From NCBI GenBank assembly GCA_029718625.1, contig CM056385.1, forward strand, positions 22,653,282-22,717,281: a stretch of 64,000 nt of DNA, written 5' to 3'. The notes beneath the pieces were generated by a model. The model had not been told where the DNA came from. It made no database searches and saw only the letters and a list, made by a program, of their open reading frames with translations. The translations under genes were made by a program, and so were the position numbers. This document shows positions 37,336 through 49,720 of this stretch, one piece after another. Positions within the stretch are counted from its first letter, which is position 1. The number at the start of each line of letters is the position of its first letter. This DNA comes from Synaphobranchus kaupii (taxonomy: Eukaryota; Chordata; Actinopteri; Anguilliformes; Synaphobranchidae).

Positions 37336-37585
37336 GGTGCGTCTGGTAGGCATAAGACAGCGTCTTTGCCATCAGAGCCGTCCGGGTGCGTCTGGTAGGG
37401 GTAAGGCTGTGCCTTTCCCATCAGAGCCGTCCGGGTGCGTCTGGTAGGGGTAAGGCTCTGCCTTTACCATCAGAGCCGTCCGGGTGCGTCTGGTAGGGGT
37501 AAGGCTGTGCCTTTACCATCAGAGCCGTCCGGGTTCAGTGGTGCGTCTGTTAGGGGTCAGACTGCGTCTTTCCCATCAGAGCAAA
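37336..37585. repeat. 49-bp GC-rich minisatellite, about 5 units
   Basis: Unit 'gtgcgtctggtaggggtaag' plus 'cctttcccatcagagcc', starting at 37336, 37385, 37434 and 37483, with a diverged fifth unit to about 37585. Middle units differ by one or two bases. Each unit has a gggGTAAGG (donor-like) and a ctttcccatcAG (acceptor-like) word. Confidence 0.9.
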
Positions 37586-37730
37586 GTTGGTAAAGTTACA
37601 TGGGTTTTTGTGCTCAAAAGTCTTTTGATCCCAATTGGTACATGGCTTTAGGGCACCCATACAACAGATTGGCTCATTCCCTTGGAACCAACAATGAAAC
37701 ATAGATGGACCAGCTATTTGCAATCACCTC

Positions 37731-37733
<3 letters not shown>

Positions 37734-37785
<52 letters not shown>
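37734..37785. repeat. (GT)n microsatellite
   Basis: About 25 GT units. Confidence 0.95.
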
Positions 37786-37787
<2 letters not shown>

Positions 37788-39888
37788 AATTTGGATCTCC
37801 CCTCTCCTTCTCAACAGAGAGGGGGGGGGGGGTTGTTCCTACCCAAACAGGTGCCTGATCGATCAAGCAGTCTGTGTTCATCTCAGAGTCACATGAAGAA
37901 TTTGGACAGACACTCCATTGTGCCTCAGTTGATCAGGAGTGTTAATTGTGAATGACTCCGCAGGAGGCCCAGTCTCATGATCCGGAAGCCAAATGATCCG
38001 GAGTCCCAAAATGTCCCTGTGTAACCATCACATATGCATATGTGTATCAACCAATTTTTAATTTAGAACTTCGGCAGAATGCAGGGTTTGCTTTATTACA
38101 CACATATTTTTAGATTTTTTGGTGAACATTTTGTTGTCCACTGTGGCATAAATGTTGGGTTTGTGAATTGATCTGCTCTGGGTCTGTGGCCTCTAGACTG
38201 TATCATAGCTGGGGACTTTAGAGCCACAGCAAATGCTGTTATTATACATTTTCCAGATCGAAGTGCAGATACAGTTGTTCTGCTTGTACCTGGTGATGAC
38301 AGATGTTGAAAATCAATCTTTTTTCTCTTATCGTCAAAGGTTTTTTTTCAAGCATGGACATCAAATACCCCCCCCCCCCCCTCCTCCTCCACTTCAACAG
38401 TGACCCCCTACTTGCCTGCCTACCTACCTTTGTGTGTTATAGCAAAAAGCAAAAGACATGATTACTGTCGTGTAAGACGTGAGATTTCCTCACACCACAC
38501 TTCCTTCTGATAGTCCTTCATAAATTTTACAGACATAATACACATTAGACCTAAGTTCAACATTATCACCGTAGCAACGTACATGGCAACAACGGACTGG
38601 AGACAAACAGTTCAAATACAATGCCACCTAATGCTAGTTCATAGGGTATCTCAAAATGAGCAAAATTAACAAAGATTAGAAACTGCCACACAGCTCGGGT
38701 CACATTAATGAATTTCATTTCACCACTTTTTCAGGTAAGTTCTTTAACATTTGCCACTGAATTTAATGACTCACTCCTCTTACTGAGCTAATGTTATTGT
38801 AATATTAGTTGGCTACTTAAATGATAATTTAACTAGCTATTGTTGGTACAGATAAACATACAGCTACTGAATATTAAGTTAAACTAAAATAAAAAACAAC
38901 TTTCCCAGTCATTATGGTGGCTGTGTTGACATTTGAGGTTTGTGTGTCTCCAGTGACATAGGCACTTTAATGACATGTACAAGAGTTTCTGCGAGCTGGC
39001 TGGTTCCTGTTTGTGATTAATGGTAGGGTGTGTGGATGAAGTTACAAGTATGAATGAAGTGTGAGTACATTTAGTGTTTCAAGACCTTTGGTAGGTTCTG
39101 CCTCAGTTCATACTGCAGATGCAAATAAAGGGATAACCCGCATCTAAATCCCCCCTCCCTTCTCCCTCATGATCATAAGTAGATGGCCTGAGTAAGTCAG
39201 AGGACACAGAAAGGAGATATGAACTTGTTTTGTTGTTTCTGATTGTGAATACGTGTGCGATAGGTAATTCTGAATAGGCATTGTGCACGCAAGCTCTCCA
39301 AAAGGCCATTTGACTGAAATACTGGGTATATGTGGTGTATGGTATTCTAAAGTGTACCACCATTAATAGAATAAATGGTGGAATTTTGGAAGAGGGCTGG
39401 GTACAAAAATATATACAGTGTTTTAAAAGGTTGTAGGGCCATTTGAAGGGGAGTTATGCTCTTTGATAAGAAACATCAAATGTTGCTGTTTTGTTCAATT
39501 GAGACCTTTTTTTGGTGTTGTAGACATGCTGTGGTACTATTGGGAAATAAATGTGCCATTTGCAGCATCACAATTATATGTAATCACTCCAGAATAAATA
39601 AAATATTACATTTATTTTTTGTTTTTGGAATATACACTTACTGTATGTTCACTGGGTGAGACTTATATATTGTGCTATGTATTACCACTTCCTGTGCTAC
39701 GGAAATTGAAATGGAAATTCTGTGCAAATAGTTTAGCTGATAATAGTGAATTTTGCAGTAATGGATCAGATTAGATAATTTTATGAACAGTTTCTGAAGT
39801 GGTTCAAGGATCAGTTTGTATTCCAGTGGGGTGATTATATTGTATAAAGGCACTCCTGATGGGCATAACTCACATTTTTTCTGATGCA

Positions 39889-39988
<100 letters not shown>

Positions 39989-40858
39989 GGTGCATGTGTA
40001 TGTGTGTGTGTCTACGTGCATATGTGTGCATGTATGGAGAAATTATTGTGTTGACTTCAACAGTGGCCACAGGAAGCCTTTGCATTCAGATCACACTGAA
40101 ATACACAAAACCCAACAATCTCTGCTGAGGATTCCCTGAAACTGTCAAAATATTTTAATATGCAGAGAAGAATTGTTTTTTTGACTGACAGAAAATTCAT
40201 TGTTGGACTAAGTTGTCTTCCAGGGATCCAAACGAAGACTCTTTTTTGATGTAATGTTTTGATTTCCATAGCAAATGCACATAATTTAGATTCATGTATT
40301 TGTATACAATATCTATAAAGTTAATGTAGTGCCAGAACCTAACAAACAAACAGAACAGGTTTTACAAATGCCCTACATTTCGCAAACAAACACAGTGTAT
40401 TTTTAAAATGAAAAACACGATTATCAAACAAACACAGCATGTTTTTCTAACCAGCAGCACCTTGCTAGGTAAGTGTCCAAAGCAAGATGAGGATACTAAC
40501 AGAGTTCCAACGAGGTCAAAACGTACATATTAAAGTGATACTGCAGTCAAAAACCGACTTTTCCCGTTGAAAACTGATGTTTTGGGTTAGATTATGATCA
40601 TACACAACTGTTTTTGTCCGAAAATCTCATGTTTAGTCAAAATAGGTGTTTTCTGAGTTTCTGTGTAGGCTTACCAATACGTTGGTTTCCGAGGGTTCAT
40701 GAGGTCACGAGATCCTTAACATAAAAATGGGCACATGGTATAAAAGCAGAGACCAATGTTTTTTTTTTCCTCTTTGAGACTGAGACCCTTGTACTGCTAA
40801 CTAGCTAGTTCAAGTTCAAATCTGAATTGCATTGTATTACTGCTAACGTTAATATTAT

Positions 40859-41994
40859 GGGCTCTATTTTAATAAACCAAACGCAATGGTGAACGCAAGA
40901 GTAATCGCTTGGCGGTATCGCTCTGAGGGCGTGTCGGCGAGAAATTTGGTAATTTCATGACGGCAATCTTGGCGCACCTTATGGCGGTATTGCTAAAAGG
41001 CTGGGTTTAAACGTCCAAGGTGTGTCTCTATGGTAGCCAATCAAATTGTTGTTCTCATGCTTTAAAAAAAAGCCAGTTGGAACGCAATCGCTCCGTGCAA
41101 TTTCATAATGAGCAACCCAAACGCACTGGACCGTCAACTTGGATGTGTGTATGATTCTACGTGGGAACATGCATTGAAATGTTCATTTTAAAAGCTGATC
41201 CGATACTTACCATTTATCTATCCATATTAAACCGCTCAGCCAGTTGATTTCTCTTTGCTCTGGCTGTGATGGGGACCGCGACCACTGGTGCAGTTGGGGG
41301 CAAGCTAATTTTGTCGCATGTCACCTGGACATTGATGTGTTCCTTTGCGATTGACGAAAACTATTGCATGCTCGGGTGGTGCGCGGATTTGTATGTGCGT
41401 GCAGTCGATAGCACCAAGCACCCCGGGGAACCCACACTTGAGAAAAAATGCGAGTTTTGACTTTTTACTGCATTCATTGTCCGTATAGTTGAGGAAGGAC
41501 ACCCGCTGAAAGTATATCCTTTCTGTGTATTGTGTAGTGGTAGGCATGATCGCAAGTTTCTTGTAAGCTGTCCTGTTTTATTCTAGTAGTTTAAATTAAA
41601 ATTAATTAATTAATAATAATTATAGGCTATTTGTTCATTAAATGGAAGTGTAATGTTGGTATCACCTATAGACACTACATAGAACTACATGACTAATAAG
41701 TTACCAAATTTCCAGAGTCTATTGCGTTTCCGCTAAGAGGTGGTTCCAGCTGATCATAACGCAATGGGTTTTCGTTGGTTCAAATTGTCACTGAGCCGAA
41801 AGTATTTTAGAACACGCCCCAGACAGCGCCACCCATCCCACTGCAGCGCAACCGAAAGGATGTTATGTTGAGAATTTGTTGATCCTAGCGGTATTGCTGA
41901 GAAACGCCATAGCGCCAGTTTTAAGACGTTGATGCTGTCAACAAGCTTGCGTTTGACTATACCGTCCCCTTGCGCTGGTTTGAAAATAGAGCCC
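40859..41994. mobile_element. PIF/Harbinger element with transposase remnant
   Basis: Ends GGGCTCTATTTTaa and (reverse complement) GGGCTCTATTTTca, flanked by TAT on both sides (40856-40858, 41995-41997). TAT departs from the canonical TWA target, so one border may have mutated. GCGC/ACGC-rich subterminal sequence such as 'acgcaatgg' and 'gcgctggtt' is typical. The interior holds a HARBI1-like transposase fragment on the minus strand. Confidence 0.8.
41240..41547 (-). pseudogene. HARBI1-like transposase fragment
   Basis: The minus strand encodes part of a PIF/Harbinger DDE nuclease (DDE_Tnp_4 family), which cuts and joins transposon ends in the nucleus. The key motif is FPGVLGAIDCTHIQIRAP, where the Asp of GAIDCTH is the first catalytic acidic residue. 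Next comes VNRKGTH, then a frameshift near 41337, after which another frame continues HINVQVTCD, the expected family continuation. Later catalytic Asp/Glu motifs and the N-terminal half are missing. At about 100 codons against the usual 350, it is a broken remnant within the element at 40859-41994. It does not belong to camk2a and lies antisense to it. Confidence 0.85.
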
Positions 41995-42490
41995 TATGAC
42001 TTATATTGACACACCCTTTCACTCCTTGACCGTATGAATATTCATAATATGATTACGTGGCATCATCGTCATATGACCACACCTACTCACGAGTTCCAGT
42101 TCAAATTGAAGCGGTAAAAAAGGCCTTAGAAAAGGCTCTGCAGTATCTCTTTAAACAAATACAGACCAGTTTTCAAGTACAACACGCTTCACATACACAT
42201 ACAATGCATTTTACAAGTACAAAAAAATAGTGTCTTCCATTTGTGAATCATGTGACTTTAGGGGGCTAAATTAGTGCAAACAAACAAACAAACAGAACAC
42301 GTTTTACAAATGTCCTATGATTCGCAAACACATTCTATGTTCTGCAAATGGAAAACATGATTATCAAACAAATATATATTTGTTTTGCAAATAAAAAACA
42401 GTTTTGTAATACATCAAGCTTCACAAAGACAAAACATGTTTTACAAAAAAATGTTGTCTTTCATTTGTGAATCACGTGACTTTTGATACT

Positions 42491-42579
42491 ATTTTCTCAC
42501 AAATGTGTTTAAGAGTTTCGCACATGTCCGTGTGGAGCACAGACATGTGCGAAACTCTTAAACACATTTGTGAGAAAAT
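42491..42579. repeat. Perfect 38-bp inverted repeat (hairpin)
   Basis: Arms 42491-42528 and 42542-42579 are complementary at 38 of 38 positions, around a 13-nt loop that itself can pair TGTG with CACA. It starts immediately after tandem copy B at 42490. If transcribed with intron 2 it would form a long perfect RNA duplex. Confidence 0.95.
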
Positions 42580-43065
42580 CGCACAGGGCGTGGCTGAATG
42601 CCAATGATTTTATATTTGGACAGTTGTGTTGAAAATCAATCCTTCAATGAAAAAAATTTAATTACAAAAAACAAATAAATAAATGAAATAAAATAGTTTC
42701 ACTGTGAGTCACAGGGTGCAAATGTTACCCAAATCTGGGAGATTAGTAAATGTGCCATATTCTCTTAAAAATTAAAACCATTACACACAGACTTCTGGAC
42801 TAATGTGCAGGGCACTTGATCATCATTTTTGGTGTTTGGGTTGGATGCATTCCTTCACACAAATGCCTCTCCAGAGATGGCAGACAGGGCATTTGAGGTT
42901 GGAGGAAAAAAGAGGCAATTGATATTCTGTGTGAATGGTGCTGTCAGGGGGAATGAAAGCCAGGCTGAATGAAAGGGAGAATTACAGACAGTGCCCTGCT
43001 GTGCTCCGACTCACTGTGGCCCCTTCATGAAGGCGCAACCAATACTGTGGCAGAGATAGCCACAG

Positions 43066-43137
43066 TGTTTTGTGTGTGTGTGTGTGTGTGTGCGTGTGCG
43101 CGTGTGCGTGTGTGTGTTTATGTGTGTGTGTTTGTGA

Positions 43138-43186
<49 letters not shown>

Positions 43187-43205
43187 TGTGCATGTGTATG
43201 TGCTT
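43066..43205. repeat. GT-rich microsatellite
   Basis: (GT)n with GC interruptions, about 140 bp. Confidence 0.95.
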
Positions 43206-45274
43206 GCGTGTGCATGTATTAAAGATGCATAATTATTGTGTTTATATATGAGGATTTACTTGAATGCATGCATTCAAAGTCACATCTGTGTGTGCTTTGT
43301 GGATGTGGTAGTACTGACAGGTCCATATGTTTTAGTAAGTTAACTCGTAGCCTGCATATGCCTGCCACAAAGAGCAAAGATTCCCCTCTTTCCTACATTT
43401 TCCAGATGGTGATAATAAACAGGGATCCTTAGTTTTAATAAAATTGAAAAAATATATCTATTTGAATGAATAGAATGGTTTTCAGCTGACCTGTGTCAAT
43501 CAATCACTAAATCAATCAATGCAGCATTTTGTTAATGAGCGCCGATCTACTGTTCAAACCTGCCACCGGTTTATCTTTATATTTGTGTTTATTGCAGGCT
43601 GTTTAAGAGACACTGCCTGGCTGATCGTTAACTGTCCACCACAGCACAGGTCAATCACAGATCAAGGCCTAAGAACATAGCTGCCGATCAATTAGCAAAC
43701 ACATTACCACCGATAATGGGCTATCTATCAGCTCTAATACTCACTTAGTTCAAATATCAATTTTCAGACAAGTATGATAATGGGGTGGAGAACAGTCAAA
43801 GCAGAGAGCAGGGCGATGAGATACCGTTCACATATTCCCCATATTCTCAGAATCCCCTTCTTTTATATGTTGAGGAAAAGTAGGCCTACGTCACAGATGG
43901 AACAAAGTGGCTGTAGTCCAGTCCATCTTTCATAGCAAAGAAATATAAATATGCCATCCTTTTGGTTTTGTGCCAACAAATCATATTTCTATATTCCTCT
44001 CACTAAAGTGACTATAAAAGGTAGAGTGTGTCTTTTCTTTTCTGGTAGGGGGAGGAGGGTGTTGGGGTGATCATGGGTGGGTGAGGGCACTGCATTTCCA
44101 CAATATGCATGATAGTATTGACTTATACACAGTTTTTCATTCTCAAAGTGGTCATTTTTCACAAGCTGAAATTGAGCTTGCGATCACATTCAAACCCTCA
44201 ACACGGTAGCGCTCAATGGCAGCTTTCCCTGGGCCGGTGCCAAAACCTTTCTCAGCTTTCGTTTTTCTTTGAAGCGGCACATGCAGAAACGTACCTGTTC
44301 ACACATTCAAGGCTGAGCATTTACTTGGCTTTTGTGCCGTTCACTGCGTGCAAAAAGCATTCCTGTTTTTTCCCCAGTCCTATCACGCAGCCCTGTGGCG
44401 TAGAGGCTAACAGAAATACAGTGTTTTGCTTCATAGGAGGGAGCTGCAGGAAAGATTATCAGTCATTAATATAAATGAATTCTCACTTTTTCCAGGCCCG
44501 GAGCAAAGCCCCCGGAACATCCGAAATAAGCTCGAGCAGCTTGTGTCTCGTGCGCTTTTTCCCGAGACGGGAGGGGACGGATGCCATGGCGATGTACACG
44601 CTATGCGGGTGCCAGAGGTGGTGACCGCATGCAGATTAGTCTCAAATCCTCAAAGCTGCCAGTGCAAACAGTAGCTTAAGCCTGGTGTGTAGAAAGGCCA
44701 TGCAGTCGTGTACCGGAGCCAGAGCCATCCCTGCATCACTGACACCATGGCGGCATTCCATTGGCAAAGTTCCGCAAAGATTTCTTTTTTTTTTACAGGG
44801 AAGCGTTGGCAGGTAACATGCCACGTCTTAAAGCTTCATCTTTGGTAGGCAGGTGACTCGTATTTAAGAATCTTCATTCACACTTTTAAAACAACGGATT
44901 AAAGTATGTTACCCAGCATAATTACCAAAAGCATAAGTTAGTGGACAAAACTGTCTACTTTAATCATATATCATTTTTAAGAAACCGTCTCTTTTCTTTC
45001 AGAAACATTGCCAAGCGTTATTTACTATGCGGAGAGATGGCAACATTGGACAGACATAATCTAATGAATGTTGGAACGGTAGAAAGCTGAAGATTGGTGA
45101 TTATTGAGGGAAGATAAATTTTGCTTCATAAGAAAAACTAAAGGGCATCAAATGTTTTGTTTCTCTTATGGCTGACAGGCGGCTCTAGCCAATCAGTATT
45201 GACACAGGGATGAAGCTGAAATCTTCATTTCTAATTTATTTTTTAAAGTTATATTTTTAGGGCTTTTCAGATGT

Positions 45275-45475
45275 ATTGAACAGCACAGTGTAGAGAGACA
45301 GAAAAAATGGGAGCAAAAGAGAGAGTGAGAGAGGGAGAGAGAGAGAGAGAGACATGCGACAAAGGTCACATGGCTGGATTCGAAACCGCCGATGTCACGG
45401 CTCGCAGTGAGCATGTGGACAGTGCTCTGATAGGCCACGCCACCAAGACACCCTCCATTTGCAATTTCTGAGAAG
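45275..45475 (-). mobile_element. tRNA-derived SINE-like element
   Basis: On the minus strand the sequence reads a tRNA-like head, with A-box-like 'tggtggcgtggcctatc' and B-box-like 'ggtttcgaatcc'. A GA/TC-rich body (plus strand gagagag run at 45320-45352) follows. This organisation is common in fish genomes. No target duplication was resolved; an AATAG run adjoins it. Confidence 0.6.
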
Positions 45476-45477
45476 TT

Positions 45478-45506
45478 TAGAATAGAATAGAATAGAATAG
45501 AATAAC
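45478..45506. repeat. (AATAG)n microsatellite
   Basis: Five units of tagaa/aatag. Confidence 0.9.
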
Positions 45507-45897
45507 TTTTATTTTCCCGCAAAGGAACTTCAGTTGTAGCCCCAGCAACAACAAAAAAGACATAGACAGTTTCAAAGTAAAAAAGCACCAGCTTCATTTC
45601 ACTTAAGGCGTCTGCTGATCTTGTAATCCATGTTGTACTGCATTTTGTTTTACAAATCAAGGGAAAAATGTTAATTTGTTAAAGAAAATGCACAGCAGCC
45701 ATTTTGTGCCAGAGCACTCACCAGAATTGAGTCGAGGTAGAGAGGGACATAATTATTCAAGCAATTGCAACTGAATCTGTGCATGATTAGGAGGACACTG
45801 GGGACACACCCTACTGTTAGCAGTAAGTGCAATTAACTTTAATAATCAGAGTGAGACCTTGGTGTAATGACTCATCTGAAAGTCAGCGTCTCATTCG

Positions 45898-46105
45898 GCA
45901 CATTACATTACAGATGTTTAGCAGACACTCTTACCCAGGGTGACTTTCAGTTTTCACATATTAGCCATGTACGCAGGCGGACATACACTGAAGCAATTCA
46001 GGCTCAGTGGTACATATGGCAATGTCCTAACTGGGAAACGAACCTGCAACCGCTAGGCTACAAGTCCAGGGCCTCGATCATTATACTACCGCCCCCCGAT
46101 GTAGC
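45898..46105 (-). mobile_element. tRNA-derived SINE, best preserved copy of this family
   Basis: On the minus strand it has a tRNA-like head, with 'ggcggtagtataatgatcga' (A-box region) and 'gcaggttcgtttccca' (B-box GGTTCGTTTCC). The plus-strand end 'acattacattacagatgttt' is the typical fish SINE tail region. Fragments of the same family lie at 23860-24045 and possibly near 59500. Confidence 0.75.
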
Positions 46106-46958
46106 ACTCCTACATCTGACAGAATATTTGTCAGTGCACAGAGGGATTTGGGTTTATTTCATTCGTAGGGAGGATCGCCCCCTACTGAACAATTAACAGT
46201 GCCTTTAGAAGCAGCTTAGTGTTCCATTGGGGTACTAACCACGCCCAGACAGGTGGGGCCCTAGGCGATCGCCTACGTCCTGAACCGGCCCTGATGACAA
46301 CATGTACAGTATATTGCACCTTTATTTATTATATATTATTTATTGTTTTTTTCTTTTGATGCTGTGTTGTCATTGTGTGACATACTTAATTTTTTAACCT
46401 AATCTAGCCTTGTTGTACAAATGGCTACATTTTATAAACGGATCCAGATAAACGTATCTGGAAAATAAACACGTGCAAATATAATGTATGTTAAGTCCAG
46501 CCCACTCTCCAAAAGTATCCATACTTTACATTCCAAGATTTCCTGTGCAATATGTTTGGGCACTTTTCATGTGTATCGCAAGAGCCCCTCCTGACTCAGA
46601 GGTCTAGGCACATTCCAGTTTTTTACCGTGCACTGTCACACGTTTGCTGATACAGAATTTGTGGAACGGGCTGATACTGCAGCTCTTGTACAGTGGGCGC
46701 TCCAGGCTCTGGTTTGGGTGGTGCGAGAGGGGCTGCCCGGACCCGTCACCGTCCACAGACATACGGATACGACTGGTCAGGCCCCCACAGATGGCAGTGC
46801 CACTGTCACAGCACCCTCTACCAACACTGCCAATTAGCTTTTCACCCACTGAGTGCCACGCTGGCTCTGAATAAAGCCTGACCTGGGCACAGCCAAGGGC
46901 ACAACATTTATTAATTTATTGATGTGCTGTATGTGTGCATGCAGGTATTGATGCATAT

Positions 46959-47530
46959 ACAGACGGGTGACAAATTAAAGGAAAAACCCCTATAGTGTGG
47001 GGGTCCGGTGGCTCTGTTATGCTGTGGGGGGCATTTTCCTAGTATGATTTTGGTCCACTTGTCCCCTTAGAGGGAAGGGTCATTGTAAATCAATACAAAG
47101 TGATCACCTTTATCCTATGATGAAACATTTCTATCCTGATGGGAGTGGTTTCTTCCAGGATGACAATGCCCCCATCCACAGGGCACGAGGGGTCACTGAA
47201 CGGTTTGATGAGTATGAAAATGATGTGAATCATCTGCTATGGCCTTCGCAGTCACCAGATCTCAACCCGATTGAGATCTCCCTATGGGAGATTTTGGACT
47301 GACGTGTTAGACAGCGCTCTCCACCAGCATCATCAAAACACCAAATGAGGGAATATCTTTTGGAAGAATGGTGTTCCAGCCCTCCAGTAGAGTTCCAGAG
47401 ACTAGGATCTATGCTAAACTAGAGTTAGAATCTATGCCAAGGCGCATTGAAGCTGTTCTGGCGGCTCGTGGTGGCCCAATACCTTACTAAGACACGTTAT
47501 GTTGGTTTTTCCTTTAATTACCCATCTGTA
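46959..47530 (+). pseudogene. Internally deleted Tc1/mariner element
   Basis: Inverted termini 'cagacgggtgacaaattaaa' (left) and 'cctttaattacccatctgta' (right) border a 570-bp remnant. A 61-codon open segment (47117-47302) encodes the C-terminal catalytic part of a Tc1/mariner transposase. It has GFFQDDNAPIHRARGV, with the second catalytic Asp, and [12 protein letters not shown], whose final Glu is the third residue of the DD34E triad. Upstream, 'GSVMLWGAFS' is separated by a stop. The N-terminal DNA-binding domain is deleted. It is inactive but could still be mobilised through its ends. Confidence 0.9.
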
Positions 47531-47544
47531 TGTAATAATAATAA

Positions 47545-48535
47545 TAATAATTTTTTTTTAAACTTTATTTATACAGCACCTTTCATACAATGTTTTGCAG
47601 CCCAAAGTACATACAGAGAAAGACAATATGTAAAACATAATAATAAAGGTCATTTTGATAGAATAATTAAAAAAACTATAGATGATAAAATGATCAGGTA
47701 ACAAATAGACCATTTTAAAATAATAAAACAATATGAAATGAAAATAAAAAACAGCAGTAGGCAGCATTTAAGGAATAAATAAATCAAATAAGACATAAAA
47801 ATTTAAAATAAGTAAATAAAATAATAAAAAATAAAAAAACACAGGTCAATTAAAAGCACACATAAAGAGATGTGTCTTCAGTTGCTTTTTAAAATCTTCA
47901 ATACATTGTGCCTCTCTGATCTGCTTGGGTAGGAAATATCATAATGCAGGTGCATAGAAGCATCGGGAAGCTTCCCCACTTCTTTTGTAACAAACTTTGG
48001 CAACAAATCGAAAACCAGCATCTGCAGATTTGAGAGAACGTTGGGGCTGATATCTTACTAGAAGGTCAGTTATGTATTCTGGTGCTAAGTGCCTTAAAAG
48101 CAAGTGAAATAATCTTAAAATCCATTCTAAAATTTACAGACAACAAGCACAACGGCGTAATGTGTGCTCTTTTATTGGTTCCGGTTAAAACACATGCTGC
48201 TGCGTTCTGAACAGAACAAGTTGAAGCTGATCAGTGTTTTTTTAGGAAGACCACAAAAGAGAGCATTACAGTAGTCTACTCATAATAAAAGCATGCATTA
48301 GTCTTTCTGCATCTGCCTGTGTGAGAAATGTACTTTGGCAAGGTTTTTAAGATGATAAAAAGCAGCTTTAGTCAGGGTGAAAAGCTCAGATCAGCATCTA
48401 GAGTAACACCTAGGTTCTGTACTTTAGTTTTAATGTTTACAAATAGTGGCTCTAGGTTTTTAGATAGTTTTTCTCTGAGGGCCTTTGCCCCAATGACTAT
48501 AACTGTACTATGTACAGTAGGTATGTGCTGTGTCT
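47545..48535. mobile_element. Retroelement-like dispersed sequence
   Basis: A ~1-kb stretch beginning with a T-run and 'actttatttatacagcacct' and containing 'ctgctgcgttctgaacag', 'cattacagtagtcta' and 'agtaacacctaggttctg'. I recognise these words as part of an abundant dispersed fish retroelement sequence. No domain is intact and I do not name a clade. AT-rich simple sequence interrupts it. Confidence 0.5.
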
Positions 48536-49539
48536 ATTAACCATATGTATGTATGTATGGATGGATGTATTTACTCTTTGATCAGCAGGTGCCATATCCA
48601 GAACATACATTCTTCGAAATACTGTTAGTTTTCTATTTATTAAACTGGATAAGAATGCTGAAGTATTATTTATTTATTTATACATATGCGAGATGCAAAT
48701 AACACCCCAAATGCATAGTAGTTTGAGCTGGGTGCTGGATATACTGTACTTATGTGGATATTTTCTCCCGGATATATTTACTCAAGCAGATCTGGTGGAG
48801 TACTGTATTCCCAAGGGAAGAAGGATTAGAAAAACTTTTAAGTTATGAGCCTGGTTCCTTAACCACCCAAGTCCTTACCTGCAACCCACGCACTGTTAAC
48901 TCAGTATGCTAACCGCATTTTAGCGTCAATCTGAATCTACACCCAACTGGTTATGAACCCAGGTTGTTAACCACAATTTCACACTGAAAAAATCACCCGC
49001 TGTCAGACAAACTGCCCATTATACTCTTTCTCTTGTACCATTATAATTACATGATAATGTAATAGAAACATATGAGTTCAAACACTGTGAAGGTTACAAA
49101 AAAAATGATGTGCACGCTGATTATGACAAACTAATTGCTGATTATAAGGAATTAATTCCTCATTCATGTTTATTTATTACCCAGGATACATTTAGTTGAG
49201 GGCAAGAACAACAGATGCTTTTTTTTTTTTGCCCTATCCATATATCTTAAAATTCTATTCCTAGTGCGTTCTGTGGAGTTGCCTAGCAACACATTTTTAA
49301 CGCCTGCCAGATAGCTTTGCTTAAACATTGCTCATTCAGCGCAGTGCCACAAATGAGAAGGAAACAGATACACTGCCTTTAAATCAATGACTTGACAGCA
49401 GATCGACTGAGAAGGAATACGTTCTGTACGTACGTATGTGTGCCTGTTAGCCAAAAAGACATGGATGATGTAAGCTGTTCGCTTCTGACTTTATTTTTTG
49501 ATCTCAGCTTGCATGAGAATCCAAATCCGAAGTCCTGAG

Positions 49540-49720
49540 GGGATGGCAACAGTGTAGAATAGTAGATAAAGAACTGGACTCATAATGAGATGGTTGCAGG
49601 TTTCATTTAAATTTGTTATTTCATTTAACCTTTATTTTACCAGGCTGGCCCATTAAGATTTAAATCTTATTTACAACAACGGCCTGGGAAGAGTCAAAAC
49701 AATTCAAAAGTGTGGCACAA
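49540..49720 (+). mobile_element. SINE head joined to another dispersed repeat
   Basis: 49550-49612 looks like a decayed tRNA-type SINE head ('ggactcataatgagatgg', 'ttgcaggtttcattt'). It runs straight into 'aacctttattttaccaggc', a different common fish repeat, at about 49625. Either a chimera or an insertion. Confidence 0.5.

Larger units (their letters stand above)
40530..42154. mobile_element. TTAA-flanked DNA transposon, itself interrupted
   Basis: TTAA sits at both borders (40530-40533 and 42151-42154). The ends are AGTGATACTGCAG and, as reverse complement on the right, AGAGATACTGCAG. TTAA duplications point to piggyBac or Kolobok-type elements. No transposase of its own is visible. Removing the Harbinger element inside leaves about 480 bp, a typical MITE size. 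Confidence 0.7.
40330..42490. repeat. Tandem repeat unit interrupted by nested transposons
   Basis: Copy A (40335-40529 continuing at 42155-42260) and copy B (42290-42490) share 'aaacaaacagaacacg', 'acatgattatcaaaca', 'cgcttcaca' and 'tttgtgaatcatgtgact' in the same order. Copy A is split by the TTAA-flanked element at 40534-42150. Confidence 0.7.
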
